In this document: piece by piece, positions 56,395 through 64,000 of the stretch
Position numbering within the stretch: position 1 is the stretch's first letter
How the letters are laid out: each line of letters starts with the position of its first letter
Origin: Streptomyces sp. 11x1
GTDB lineage: Bacteria; Actinomycetota; Actinomycetes; Streptomycetales; Streptomycetaceae
Reading direction: 5' to 3'
Length of the DNA: 64,000 nt
Assembly: GCF_032598905.1 (NCBI RefSeq)
Contig: NZ_CP122458.1
Span: forward strand, 3,596,001 to 3,660,000
The notes under the pieces: generated by a model
Databases searched by the model: none
Told to the model about the DNA's origin: nothing
What the model saw: the letters and a program-made list of their open reading frames with translations, nothing else
Translations under genes and position numbers: made by a program

Positions 56395-57408
56395 TCACCT
56401 CAACTTCGGATCGAGGGCGTCGCGCACCGCGTCGCCCAGCATGATGAACGCGAGGACGGTGATCGCCAGGGCGCCGGAGGGCCACAGCAGGGCGTGCGGG
56501 GCGTTGCGGATGTACGGGGAGGCGGCGGAGATGTCGATCCCCCAGGAGACGCGCGGCGGTTTCAGGCCGACGCCCAGGTAGGACAGGGTCGCCTCCAAGG
56601 CGATGTACGTGCCGAGGGCGATGGTGGCCACGACGATGACCGGGGCAACCGCGTTCGGGGTGATGTGGCGCAGCAGCATGCGGGAGTTGGAGGCCCCGAG
56701 GGCGCGGGCGGCCTGCACGTAGTCGTTCTGCTTGGCGGTGATGACCGAGCCCCGGGCGATGCGGGAGATCTGCGGCCAGCCCAGCAGCACCATGAAACCG
56801 ATCACGGGCCAGATGCTGTTGCTGGTGACCACGGAGAGCAGCACCAGGCCGCCGAGGACCACCGGGATCGCGAAGAAGACGTCGGTGATCCGGGAGAGGA
56901 TCGAGTCCGAGAACCCGCCGAAGAACCCGGCGAGGCCGCCGAGCACCGACCCGAGGATCGCGACGCCGAGCGTCGCGCAGACGCCGACGGCGATGGAGAC
57001 CCGCGCCCCGTAGACGGTACGGGTGTAGACGTCGCAGCCCTGCCCGTCGTACCCGAACGGGTGTCCGGGTTGCGCGCCCTCCTGAGCCTTGGAGAGGTCG
57101 CACTTGAGGGGGTTGCCGGAGGCGATCAGCGACGGCCAGAGGGAGATGACGACCAGGAAGAGGATCACCAGGGCCGAGATGATGAAGACGGGGTTGCGCC
57201 GCAGGTCGCGCCAGGCGTCGGACCAGAGGCTACGGGCCTTGTCGGCCGGGCCGCCCGCGTCGGCGTTGCCGAGCCGCTTCTCCAAGGTCTCCCCCTCGGT
57301 GGTGGCCAGGTCCATCGTGCCGTCCTGCCCCGTCGCGGCGATCGCCCCGCCCTCGGGGACGCGCTGGCCGCCCGACACGTGCGGCTCCTCCGGCTGGGGC
57401 TCAGGCAT
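56395..57408 (-). CDS. oppC: Oligopeptide ABC transporter permease OppC
   Basis: A 337-aa inner-membrane permease with about six TM helices: VFIISALVILFLVVISLWPS near residue 75, VSIAVGVCATLGVAILGSVLG and others. The BPD-transp EAA-type loop is around ARALGASNSRMLLRHITPNAVAPVIV. The first ~60 residues are a hydrophilic, Gly/Glu-rich extension. The ORF overlaps oppB by 8 bp. An extracytoplasmic Cys pair (CDLSK, GCDVY) may be bridged. Confidence 0.95.
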   Translation of the reverse strand: MPEPQPEEPHVSGGQRVPEGGAIAATGQDGTMDLATTEGETLEKRLGNADAGGPADKARSLWSDAWRDLRRNPVFIISALVILFLVVISLWPSLIASGNPLKCDLSKAQEGAQPGHPFGYDGQGCDVYTRTVYGARVSIAVGVCATLGVAILGSVLGGLAGFFGGFSDSILSRITDVFFAIPVVLGGLVLLSVVTSNSIWPVIGFMVLLGWPQISRIARGSVITAKQNDYVQAARALGASNSRMLLRHITPNAVAPVIVVATIALGTYIALEATLSYLGVGLKPPRVSWGIDISAASPYIRNAPHALLWPSGALAITVLAFIMLGDAVRDALDPKLR

Positions 57409-58324
57409 AGCGGATCCTCGGGTCGAGTACGGCGTAGAGGAGGTCGACGAGCAGGTTGGCGATGAGGAACACCAGGACCAGGACGGTCACGAAGCCGACG
57501 ACGGTCTGGGTGTTCTGGCGGAGGATGCCCTGGTAGAGCTGGTATCCGACGCCGTGGATGTTGAAGATCCGCTCGGTGACGATGGCGCCGCCCATCAGCG
57601 CGCCGATGTCGGTGCCGATGAAGGTGACCACCGGGATCAGGGAGTTCCGCAGGAGGTGCTTGCGGATCACCCGGTGCCGGGGCAGCCCCTTGGCGACGGC
57701 GGTGCGGACGTAGTCGGCGCGGGTGTTCTCCGCGATGGACGTCCGGGTGAGGCGGGTGACGTAGGCGAGGGAGACGGAGGCGAGGACGAGCCCGGGGACG
57801 ATCAGCTCGTCGAAGGTGGCGTCGGAGGAGACCGACGGACTGATCCAGCCCCACTCCACGCCGAGCAGCAGCTGGAGCAGCAGACCGGTGACGAAGGTGG
57901 GGACGGAGATGACGACCAGGGTGATCACCAGGGCCCCGGTGTCGACGGGCCGCCCGCGTCGCAGACCGGTGACGACACCGAGGGTGATGCCGATGACGAT
58001 CTCGAAGAGGATCGCGACGATCGTCAGCCGGATGGTGACGGGGAAGGCGGAGGCCATCAGCTCGGTGACCTCCTGCCCGTTGAACGCGGTGCCGAAGTCG
58101 CCGGTGAAGACGTTGCCCATGTAGGTCAGGTACTGCTGCCCCACGGGCTTGTCGAGGCCGAACTCCCGTCTGAGCTGGGCGGCCGTCGCCGGATCGCACT
58201 CCCGGTCGCCGCAGAGGCCCGCGATGGGGTCGCCCATCACGTTCACCATCAGGAAGATCAGGAGGGTGGCGCCCACGAAGACCGGGATCATCTGGAGCAG
58301 GCGCCGGGCGACGTACCGTCCCAC
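57401..58324 (-). CDS. oppB: Oligopeptide ABC transporter permease OppB
   Basis: A 307-aa permease with the OppB/DppB-type N-terminus MGRYVARRLLQMIPVFVGATLLIFLMVNVM, a large first outer loop with two cysteines (GLCGDRECDP), and about six TM helices. The EAA-type loop is VRTAVAKGLPRHRVIRKHLLRNSLIPVV. GTG start at 58324, six bases after the oppA stop region. Confidence 0.95.
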   Translation of the reverse strand: MGRYVARRLLQMIPVFVGATLLIFLMVNVMGDPIAGLCGDRECDPATAAQLRREFGLDKPVGQQYLTYMGNVFTGDFGTAFNGQEVTELMASAFPVTIRLTIVAILFEIVIGITLGVVTGLRRGRPVDTGALVITLVVISVPTFVTGLLLQLLLGVEWGWISPSVSSDATFDELIVPGLVLASVSLAYVTRLTRTSIAENTRADYVRTAVAKGLPRHRVIRKHLLRNSLIPVVTFIGTDIGALMGGAIVTERIFNIHGVGYQLYQGILRQNTQTVVGFVTVLVLVFLIANLLVDLLYAVLDPRIRYA

Positions 58325-58330
58325 GGAGGA

Positions 58331-59971
58331 TCAGCCGACCTTGATCTGGTCGTACACCGGCACGCTGAACGGGTTCAGGGAGACGTCGGACAGCCGCGCC
58401 GAGTAGCCCGCGCTGCCGTTCTGGTACCAGAGCGGGATGGCGGCCATGTTGTCCCGGACGACCTCCTCGGCCTTCTGGAACGTCTCCACGGCCTTGGTGG
58501 TGTCGGACTCGGCGTTGGCCTCGTCCACCAGCTTGTCGAAGTCGGCGTTGGACCACTTGCCGTCGTTGGAAGAGGCGTTGGTGTAGTACAGCGGCTGCAG
58601 GAAGTTCTGGATGAGCGGGTAGTCCATCTGCCAGCCGGCCCGGAACGGGCCGCTCATCTTCCGCTGGGTGATCTGGTTGCGGTAGTCGGCGAAGGTGCCG
58701 ACCGGGTTGCCGACGCACGCCTTGTCGTTGTCGAGGGCGTTGTTGATGGAGTTGCAGACGGCGTCGACCCACTGCTTGTGGGAGCCGGTGTCCGCGTTGT
58801 ACGTGATCTTGACCTGGCCGCCGGGGAGCCCGCCGCCCTCCTGGATCAGCCTCTTGGCCGCGTCCGCGTCGTACTCGCAGGCGTCACCGCACAGGCCCTT
58901 CTTGTAGCCGCCCTCCTCGCCGAGGACGGGGGAGGTCCAGTCGGTGGCGGGGGTGCGGGTCTTCTGGAAGATGGTGTCGGTGATCTGGTCGCGGTCGATG
59001 GCCCGCGAGAGCCCTTCACGGACCTTGTCCGAGCCCTCCTTGTTCCAGTCCTCGTCGTAGAACGGGAAGGACAGCGTCTGGATGATGCCGGCCGGGGTGT
59101 TGATGTACCGGTCGCCGAGGTCGGCCTCGACGTTCTTCAGCTGGGCGGCGGGGACGTCGTCGACGAGGTCGAGGTTGCCCGCCATCAGGTCGGTGTAGGC
59201 GGTGTTGTTGTCGGTGTAGACCTTGAGGTCCACGCCGCCGTTCTGTGCCTTGTCCTCGCCCGGGTAGTCGTCCCACTTGCGCACCGACAGCTGGGAGCCC
59301 TTGGTGTAGGAGTCGACGGCGTAGGGGCCGTTGCCGACGGGCTTGGCGAGCCAGGCGTCGTGGTCGGTGAAGAACGACTGCGGCAGCGGGGCGAAGGCGT
59401 TGTAGCCGAGGGTGTCGGGGAAGGTCGAGAACTTCTGGGTGAGCTTGACCGTGAAGGTGTTCTCGTCGACGACCTTCAGCCCGGAGAGGGTGTCGGCGGT
59501 CTGCTGGCTGCCGTCGTCCGGGTGGGTCTTGTCGTAGCCCTCGATGTACTCGAAGAAGTACGCGTTCTTCTGGTTGTTCTTCAGGCTCGCCCCGTAGTTC
59601 CAGGCGTCCACGAAGGACTTGGCGGTGACCTTCTCGCCGTTCTGGAAGGTCCAGCCGTCCTTGACGGTGATGGTGAAGTTCTGCGAGTCGGTCGTCTCGA
59701 TGGTCTCGGCGAGCATGTCCTTCGCCTCGCCGGTCTTGGGGTCGTACCGCTTCAGCCCGCGGAAGATCATGTCCAGCACCTTGCCGCCCTGCACCTCGTT
59801 GGTGTTGGCCGGCTCCAGCGGGTTCTGCGGGTCGCCCCAGGAGGAGCTGAGCACCGCGCCGGCGTCACTGCTGCCGCTGCCGCCGTCGCCGTCGTCGCCA
59901 CCGCAGGCGGTCGCGGCGAGGGCCACCGCCGCCGCGCCGGCGATCCATCGGGCGTGCGTGGCTCCACGCAT
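58331..59971 (-). CDS. oppA: Oligopeptide-binding lipoprotein OppA (SBP family 5)
   Basis: A 546-aa extracytoplasmic solute-binding protein. Signal peptide (MRGATHARWIAGAAAVALA) with lipobox ATAC near residue 23 gives a diacylated cysteine. Then a Gly/Ser/Asp spacer (GGDDGDGGSGSSDAG), and the SBP_bac_5 body with NPLEPANTNEVQGGKVLDMIFRGL, WTFQNGEKVTAKSFVDAWNYG, and the second lobe ending PLWYQNGSAGYSARLSDV. ATG 59971 with GAGGAGG 6 nt upstream. First gene of oppABCDF; a palindromic site lies 73 bp upstream. Confidence 0.95.
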   Translation of the reverse strand: MRGATHARWIAGAAAVALAATACGGDDGDGGSGSSDAGAVLSSSWGDPQNPLEPANTNEVQGGKVLDMIFRGLKRYDPKTGEAKDMLAETIETTDSQNFTITVKDGWTFQNGEKVTAKSFVDAWNYGASLKNNQKNAYFFEYIEGYDKTHPDDGSQQTADTLSGLKVVDENTFTVKLTQKFSTFPDTLGYNAFAPLPQSFFTDHDAWLAKPVGNGPYAVDSYTKGSQLSVRKWDDYPGEDKAQNGGVDLKVYTDNNTAYTDLMAGNLDLVDDVPAAQLKNVEADLGDRYINTPAGIIQTLSFPFYDEDWNKEGSDKVREGLSRAIDRDQITDTIFQKTRTPATDWTSPVLGEEGGYKKGLCGDACEYDADAAKRLIQEGGGLPGGQVKITYNADTGSHKQWVDAVCNSINNALDNDKACVGNPVGTFADYRNQITQRKMSGPFRAGWQMDYPLIQNFLQPLYYTNASSNDGKWSNADFDKLVDEANAESDTTKAVETFQKAEEVVRDNMAAIPLWYQNGSAGYSARLSDVSLNPFSVPVYDQIKVG

Positions 59972-60397
59972 GGGTGCCTCCTCGTGAGAGCGCAGTGGCC
60001 TGTGGTACTGCGCTGTGCTCCAGCGCGGGTGCGCTGTTCCGATACCGGTCAATATCGACCGGTTGCACCCATGGCGCACGTCACTCGGCCCGTCCGGGGG
60101 AACGTCTCCCTCCGGATGTACGTACTCACTGCCTCTGGCGCGGCGGGGCGGGGGCGGGGGGCGCGGTCGGGGCGAGGGGCGCGGTCGGGGTCGGGCGCGG
60201 CCACGTCTGCACGCCCACCTGCCGGGCCTTGCACTGCCCGAGGACGGGTCTGGTCACGAGTGTCCGCAGAGTTCCACTCGGAGCGGCCCCCACCTGGGGT
60301 TTCCTGCTTGTGCTGCGGGACTGGGCGCCCACTTGCCGACAGCCAGGGCCGCGCCCCCCAGGAAGCCTCCGTTGCGGCGCGGGCCTGCCCGACCGCT
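59972..60397. other. Intergenic region upstream of oppA
   Basis: About 425 bp between the oppA start and the DUF397 gene end. It contains the palindrome at 60044-60063 and probably the opp promoter. The stretch 60140-60200 is a very GC-rich GGGGCGC repeat-like run. No gene is supported. Confidence 0.5.
60044..60063. promoter_or_regulatory. 20-bp inverted repeat ACCGGTC-N6-GACCGGT, candidate operator for opp
   Basis: Perfect 7-bp arms (ACCGGTC and GACCGGT) around AATATC, which is itself partly palindromic. The centre of symmetry is 82-83 bp upstream of the oppA ATG. Half-sites GGTC/GACC recall GntR/HutC-type operators, but the spacing is not that of DasR sites. No operator is proved. Confidence 0.5.
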
Positions 60398-60607
60398 TCA
60401 GCCCGTGCGCCCCGGGGCCCGGCCGAGGGTCCCGCCCTTGACTCCGCCGAGGAAGGCGCGCAGGGCCGCGGGCGTGGTGGCGATGACGGTCTCGGGGGTG
60501 GCGCTTTCGCGGAGGTGGGGGCGGCTGGTTGTGGGGGCGGCTATCTCGACGCAGGTATCGGCGCCACCCTCGCTGTAGCTGGACTTCTGCCACCTGAGCT
60601 GGGCCAT
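60398..60607 (-). CDS. DUF397 domain protein
   Basis: A 69-aa protein beginning MAQLRWQKSSYSEGGADTCVEIA and containing the DUF397 signature (WxKSSYS...NCVEVA-like, then LRES...). In Streptomyces DUF397 genes usually follow an XRE-family DUF5753 regulator gene and modulate morphology; here no such partner is adjacent. AGGAAGG precedes the ATG. Its upstream neighbour is a Uma2 remnant. Confidence 0.85.
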   Translation of the reverse strand: MAQLRWQKSSYSEGGADTCVEIAAPTTSRPHLRESATPETVIATTPAALRAFLGGVKGGTLGRAPGRTG

Positions 60608-60638
60608 GCGCGCCTTCCTGAAGCCGGATGCTCCCTAG

Positions 60639-61004
60639 AGCAGGGGATACAGAAGCCGCTGGATCAACCCCAGCGAGTCCGAGAACGGCCCGGAGATCGA
60701 GCACCCGTCGATCGGCCGCATGCGACGCCCCGACGCCGTCGTCATCCCGGAAGAGGTGCTCGACGAGGAAGGCCTGACCGTGGACGCCACCCAGGTGCTG
60801 GCCGTCATCGAGATCGTCTCACCGTCCAACCCCGACAACGACTACGGCGAGAAGCTCACCGAGTACCCCGCCATGGGGATCGCCCACTACATGATCGTCG
60901 CCCCTCGCACGGGCACCATCGAGGTGCATTCCGACCCGTGCAGGGGCCGGTACTCCCGCAAGGATCCGTACATCTTCGGCGACAAGGTGCCGTTCGGTGC
61001 CTGA
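60639..61004 (+). pseudogene. Remnant of a Uma2-family (DUF820) endonuclease-like gene
   Basis: Recognisable Uma2 sequence runs from about 60639 (SRGYRSRWINPSESENGPEIEHPSIGRMRRPDAVVIP..., via EIVSPSNPDNDYGEKLTEYPAMGIAHYMIVAP) to a stop at 61004 after FGDKVPFGA. A TAG precedes it at 60636 in frame, no start codon lies before the internal ATG at 60720, and the expected N-terminal ~90 residues and C-terminal strand are missing. The key acidic residues of the PD-(D/E)xK-like core (AVVIP, EIVSPS) are present. It is probably inactive. Confidence 0.75.
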
Positions 61005-61087
61005 TCGGTGGAGACCGCCGCGTTCCGCCGTTACGGCCGGGCGGGCGACAGCTCAACCTGACGGGCGGCCCGCACCGAGGGCGTGGA

Positions 61088-61471
61088 TCATCCCAACTCG
61101 CCCCGCTCCACGCAGAATTCGTTGCCCTCGGGGTCGGCCATGAGGACCCAGCCGCCGCCGTCGGGGCGGGTGTGGTCCGCGATCACGCGGGCGCCCAGCC
61201 CGATTGCCCGCTCGACCTCCTCGGCCCGGGTGCGGCCGTGCGGCTTCAGGTCGAAGTGGAGCCGGTTCTTCGCCGACTTGCCCTCGGGCACCCGGACGAA
61301 CAGCAGCCGCGGCCCACCGGACGGATCCGCGATCAGCGCCTCCGGGTCACCGGGCTTGTCGTCATCGGCCAGGGGCCTGCCGAGCAGTTCGCTCCAGAAG
61401 AGGGCGAGGTCGTACGGGTCGCCCGTGCAGTCGATGGTGATGCTGTGGATGGCGGGGGGCGTGGGGCTCAA
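61088..61471 (-). CDS. VOC-family (glyoxalase/bleomycin-resistance-like) protein
   Basis: A 127-aa protein with two beta-alpha-beta-beta-beta units: HSITIDCTGDPYDLALFWSELLGRPL, LLFVRVPEGKSAKNRLHFDLKP and GGGWVLMADPEGNEFCVERGE. TTG at 61471 is chosen (GGAGAAC 7 nt upstream; MSPTPPAIHSI). Metal-ligand positions are His (IHSI), His (RLHFDL) and Glu (NEFCVE). The substrate is not known. Confidence 0.85.
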   Translation of the reverse strand: MSPTPPAIHSITIDCTGDPYDLALFWSELLGRPLADDDKPGDPEALIADPSGGPRLLFVRVPEGKSAKNRLHFDLKPHGRTRAEEVERAIGLGARVIADHTRPDGGGWVLMADPEGNEFCVERGELG

Positions 61472-61605
61472 CTGGGTTCTCCGTCGTGAGTGGGTGTGCG
61501 GGTGGGACGTCCGTGGTCCGCCGGCCCGGGTCGGAACGGTGTCGCCGACCGGGTCTCGGTCGCGGACCAGGGTCTCGCCGCCCGCCACGGCCCGCCACCG
61601 ATTTC

Positions 61606-62277
61606 CTACCGGGCACGGTCTCCGCCCACAGCCCGCAGCACGCCCTCCGCCGCCTCCCTCAGCGACCCGAAACACCCGTGCGCGCCCCGGAGTTCGTCTG
61701 GGTGGTGCGTGGACGCCACCGCGTACACCGTACAGCCGGCCGCGAGCCCCGCCGCGACGCCCGCCGGCGCGTCTTCGACGACCAGGCAGCGTGCCGGGTC
61801 GGCGCCCAGGCGTGCGGCGGCGGTCAAGTAGCCCTCGGGCGACGGCTTGCCTTCGGACACGTCCTCGGCGCAGACCCGTACCTCGGGCACCACCAGCCCC
61901 GTACGGGCGAGCCGGGCGGCGGTGGGCTCGGCGCGGCTGGAGGTGACGACGGCCCAGCGGCCCGGCGGCAGGGCACGCAGCAGCCCGGCGGCCCCGTCGA
62001 AGGCCCGGATGCCGGGCTCCTCGGCGGCCATCAGCCGGTCCAGGGCTTGGTGTTCGCCGGCCGGGTCCCGCTCCGGGGCCAGCGATCTCAGGATGTCGGC
62101 CCGTCGGCGCCCCTGCGTGGCCTGCCACACGGCCTCGGGGTCCAGCCCCCGCTCCCGTGCCCAGGCCTGCCAGACCCTGCCGTGCGCGTCGGCGGTGTCG
62201 AGCAGTACCCCGTCCACGTCGAAGAGGACGGTGGTGGCCGTACCGTCGCCGACCGGTCCTCCGGAACCCGTCCTCAT
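61606..62277 (-). CDS. HAD-superfamily phosphatase (HAD-IA)
   Basis: A 223-aa HAD-IA hydrolase. Motif I TVLFDVDGVLLDTADAHG near residue 18, motif II VVTSSRAE, motif III GKPSPEGYLTAAARLG, motif IV LVVEDAPAGVAAGLAAG. The cap is a short helical insertion after motif I. It resembles sugar-phosphatases or beta-phosphoglucomutase-like enzymes, substrate unknown. The ATG at 62277 has a weak GGGGG upstream. It is 133 bp upstream of the VOC gene on the same strand. Confidence 0.85.
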   Translation of the reverse strand: MRTGSGGPVGDGTATTVLFDVDGVLLDTADAHGRVWQAWARERGLDPEAVWQATQGRRRADILRSLAPERDPAGEHQALDRLMAAEEPGIRAFDGAAGLLRALPPGRWAVVTSSRAEPTAARLARTGLVVPEVRVCAEDVSEGKPSPEGYLTAAARLGADPARCLVVEDAPAGVAAGLAAGCTVYAVASTHHPDELRGAHGCFGSLREAAEGVLRAVGGDRAR

Positions 62278-62492
62278 CTGGTCGCACGCCCCCGTCGACA
62301 GCAGCTCTGCACGGAAGAGGGCCCGCCGTACCGCGCCGACGGCCCCGTCACCGGGACCACCACCGTCGTACGACGAGCCCTCGAAGACTCGAACGAGCCG
62401 TACTCGAACCGACCGGACTCGGCCGGGCCGAACCCGATCGGGACCGACTTGCCCCGCCGGTCCAACTCTTAGGCCCGGTCCGACCCCTTGCG

Positions 62493-63635
62493 TCAGTCCT
62501 TGGCGACCTTCGCGCCCGACTCCTCCGGCGTGCTGTCCTCCAGCGCCTTCAGCCCCGGGTCCAGTACGACGTCCTCGGCGCGGGCCTCCGTCGTCGGGTC
62601 CTCCGGGAAGTGGCAGGCTGTCAGGTGGCCGGGCAGGTTGCCGGAGAGCTGGACCAGCGGCGGCTCCTCGGAGGCGCACTTGTCCTGGGCCTTCCAGCAC
62701 CGCGTCCGGAAGCGGCAGCCGGACGGCGGCGAGATCGGCGAGGGCACGTCACCGGCGAGCCGGATCCGCTCCTTGGCCTCGACCTCGTCGTCGATCGCCA
62801 CCTCGGGCACCGCCGAGAGCAGGGCGTGGGTGTACGGGTGGCGGGGCCGGTTGTAGAGCGAGTCCCGGTCCGCGACCTCGACGATCTTGCCGAGGTACAT
62901 GACCGCGACGCGCTTCGAGAAGTGCCGGACGATGGCGAGGTCGTGCGCGATGAAGAGGAACGCGATGCCCAGCTCCTCCTGGACCTTCTGGAGGAGGTTG
63001 ACGACCTGCGCCTGGATCGACACGTCCAGCGCCGAGACCGGCTCGTCCGCGACGATCAGCTTCGGGTTCAGGGCGAGCGCGCGGGCCACACCGATGCGCT
63101 GGCGCTGACCACCGGAGAACTCGTGCGGGAAGCGGTTGTAGTGCTCGGGGTTGAGACCGACCAGTTCGAGGAGCTCGCGGACCTTGTTCTCCCGGCCGCC
63201 CTCGGGGTTGATCCCGTTGACCTCCATCGGCGACTTGATGATCGTGCCGACCGTCTGCCGCGGGTTGAGGGAGGAGTACGGGTCCTGGAAGATCATCTGG
63301 ATCTCGGACCGCACCGGCGCCAGCTGCTTGCGCGAGGCGTGGGTGATGTCCTGGTCCTGGTAGGTGATCTTCCCGCCGGTGGGCTCCAGGAGCCGGGTGA
63401 TCAGCCGCCCGGTCGTGGACTTGCCACAGCCCGACTCACCGACCAGACCGACGCTCTCGCCGACCCCGACGGTCAGGTCGATGCCGTCCACGGCCTGGAC
63501 CGCACCGACCTTGCGTTTGATCGGGAAGCCGCCGTAGATGGGGAAGTGCTTCGTCAGCCCCTCGACCCGGAGCAGCGTCTCGGCCGCGGTGTCCTGGGAG
63601 CCCTGCTGTGCGGGGAGGGTGAGGTTGTCGCTCAT
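62493..63635 (-). CDS. bldKE: Peptide ABC transporter ATP-binding protein, OppF/DppF type (probable BldKE)
   Basis: A 380-aa ABC ATPase paralogous to the OppF gene 8 kb away. Walker [53 protein letters not shown]. The C-terminus has [20 protein letters not shown] and a CHF cysteine. It lies 14 bp downstream of a second ATPase gene. From memory, S. coelicolor bldK (SCO5112-SCO5116) lies beyond an opp-type operon and mshB in this same order, so this is probably BldKE, needed for uptake of the peptide signal that triggers aerial growth. The symbol rests on synteny and needs confirmation. Confidence 0.75.
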   Translation of the reverse strand: MSDNLTLPAQQGSQDTAAETLLRVEGLTKHFPIYGGFPIKRKVGAVQAVDGIDLTVGVGESVGLVGESGCGKSTTGRLITRLLEPTGGKITYQDQDITHASRKQLAPVRSEIQMIFQDPYSSLNPRQTVGTIIKSPMEVNGINPEGGRENKVRELLELVGLNPEHYNRFPHEFSGGQRQRIGVARALALNPKLIVADEPVSALDVSIQAQVVNLLQKVQEELGIAFLFIAHDLAIVRHFSKRVAVMYLGKIVEVADRDSLYNRPRHPYTHALLSAVPEVAIDDEVEAKERIRLAGDVPSPISPPSGCRFRTRCWKAQDKCASEEPPLVQLSGNLPGHLTACHFPEDPTTEARAEDVVLDPGLKALEDSTPEESGAKVAKD

Positions 63636-63649
63636 GATCTCGGTTCTCC

Positions 63650-64000
63650 CTAGCGCAGCCGGGGCTGGATCTTGTCGATGAAGATGGACTGCTTCTGGTC
63701 CGCCGTCAGGTGGCAGGCAGAGGCACGCCCCTCGCCGAGCGGCGGCCGCTCCGTGCTGCAGCGGTTGCCGGTGACCTCACCGGTGAACGCGCAGCGCGGG
63801 TGGAACGGGCAGCCGGTGGGCGGGTTGAGCAGGCTGGGCGGGGACCCCGGGATCGGGGTGAGCGCCTGCGCGGTGTCGCCGCCGAGGCGGGGCATCGAGC
63901 TGAGCAGACCCCAGGTGTAGGGGTGCTTGGGGTTGCGCAGCACCTCACGGACGCTGCCGCGCTCCACGGCCCGGCCCGAGTACATCACCAGCAGGTCGTC
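63650..64000 (-). CDS. bldKD: Peptide ABC transporter ATP-binding protein, OppD/DppD type, C-terminal part (probable BldKD)
   Basis: The 3' end of a second ATPase gene that runs off the window at 64000. Visible are the C-terminal ~116 residues: DDLLVMYSGRAVERGSVREVLRNPKHPYTWGLLSSMPRLGG, then the family C-terminal oligopeptide-transport domain with cysteine motif TGCPFHPRCAFTGEV...CS and a final CHLTAD. The P-loop and signature lie beyond the window. 14 bp upstream of the OppF-type gene, same strand. Assigned as BldKD by order; the symbol is tentative. Confidence 0.7.
   Translation of the reverse strand, partial: DDLLVMYSGRAVERGSVREVLRNPKHPYTWGLLSSMPRLGGDTAQALTPIPGSPPSLLNPPTGCPFHPRCAFTGEVTGNRCSTERPPLGEGRASACHLTADQKQSIFIDKIQPRLR

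Noticed and set aside
57089..61489. A 1466-codon open frame on the plus strand across the opp operon
   Set aside because: It is antisense to oppABC and oppA, which have full family matches. Such open frames are expected opposite very GC-rich genes. It has no ribosome-binding site or protein family signal.
1..64000. tRNA, rRNA, CRISPR arrays, prophage or insertion-sequence genes
   Set aside because: No cloverleaf-like sequence, spacer-repeat array, integrase or transposase could be recognised; the repeats found are short intergenic or intragenic elements.

Overview
The window is very GC-rich actinobacterial chromosome, almost certainly from a Streptomyces species. The evidence is the strong G/C third-codon bias, frequent GTG/TTG starts, the MGRHSRKG-type start of the DUF3152 protein, the intergenic GGGGCGCGGGGAACTGCGCGA repeat family, a DUF397 protein, and gene order that, from memory, matches the S. 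coelicolor core chromosome from moeZ down to bldK. I see no prophage, CRISPR array, rRNA or tRNA gene, and no intact insertion sequence.

Layout. 1-6.7 kb: moeZ (its end lies just off the window), then a four-gene minus-strand group: a DUF3492/PelF-like glycosyltransferase, a polytopic membrane protein, an NAD-dependent epimerase and a spherulin-4-type TIM-barrel protein. It looks like a small glycan or exopolysaccharide module inserted into an otherwise conserved block. 6.8-16 kb: a DUF3152 metalloprotease-like protein, an alpha/beta hydrolase, a small acidic protein, a TetR regulator, a DUF3107 protein, a small membrane protein, a ferritin-like protein and a DEAD-box RNA helicase with a long repetitive basic tail. 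16-24 kb: a second hydrolase, an NYN-domain protein, a 50-aa protein, MarC, a PHP phosphoesterase, a DUF6758 zinc-ribbon protein, a SUFU-domain protein, CorA and a hypothetical protein. 24.2-25 kb is a gene-free, repeat-like stretch.

25-36.5 kb: a lipoprotein, a soluble MgtE-N/CBS protein with a DUF1003 membrane partner, Mrp, a hypothetical protein, TatB, HtrA, an anti-sigma factor, an ECF sigma factor, an O-methyltransferase and a DUF3117 protein. The sigma/anti-sigma/HtrA/TatB set is the envelope-stress module also found around Mycobacterium tuberculosis sigE. 36.8-47.4 kb: an enoyl-CoA hydratase, Tag glycosylase plus DivIVA-like protein, a FolP2-type dihydropteroate synthase, a LOG protein, DapE, a lysozyme-like membrane protein, a secreted protein, DapC, a 7Fe ferredoxin, and GNAT plus SirB1-type proteins. 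DapE and DapC are two steps of the succinylase branch of lysine/diaminopimelate synthesis. 47.6-54 kb: a peptidoglycan-binding membrane protein, a DUF6113 protein, MshB (mycothiol synthesis), a 64-aa membrane protein and an S9 peptidase.

54.3-64 kb: a complete oppABCDF oligopeptide importer, a DUF397 orphan, a Uma2 remnant, a VOC protein, a HAD phosphatase, and the two ATPase genes of a second peptide importer that probably corresponds to bldK. A peptidase next to two peptide importers suggests a peptide uptake or signalling neighbourhood.

The most interesting signals are: the glycan-like module with a ribosome-binding-site-led 15-codon leader ORF overlapping the epimerase start; two apparent non-canonical starts (CTG for the helicase, ATT for the O-methyltransferase); at least ten genes whose -10-like hexamer sits 6-7 nt before the start codon (predicted leaderless mRNAs); a 236-bp direct repeat inside the helicase gene; a 34-bp-arm inverted repeat; a palindrome upstream of oppA; and the split MgtE/DUF1003 pair.
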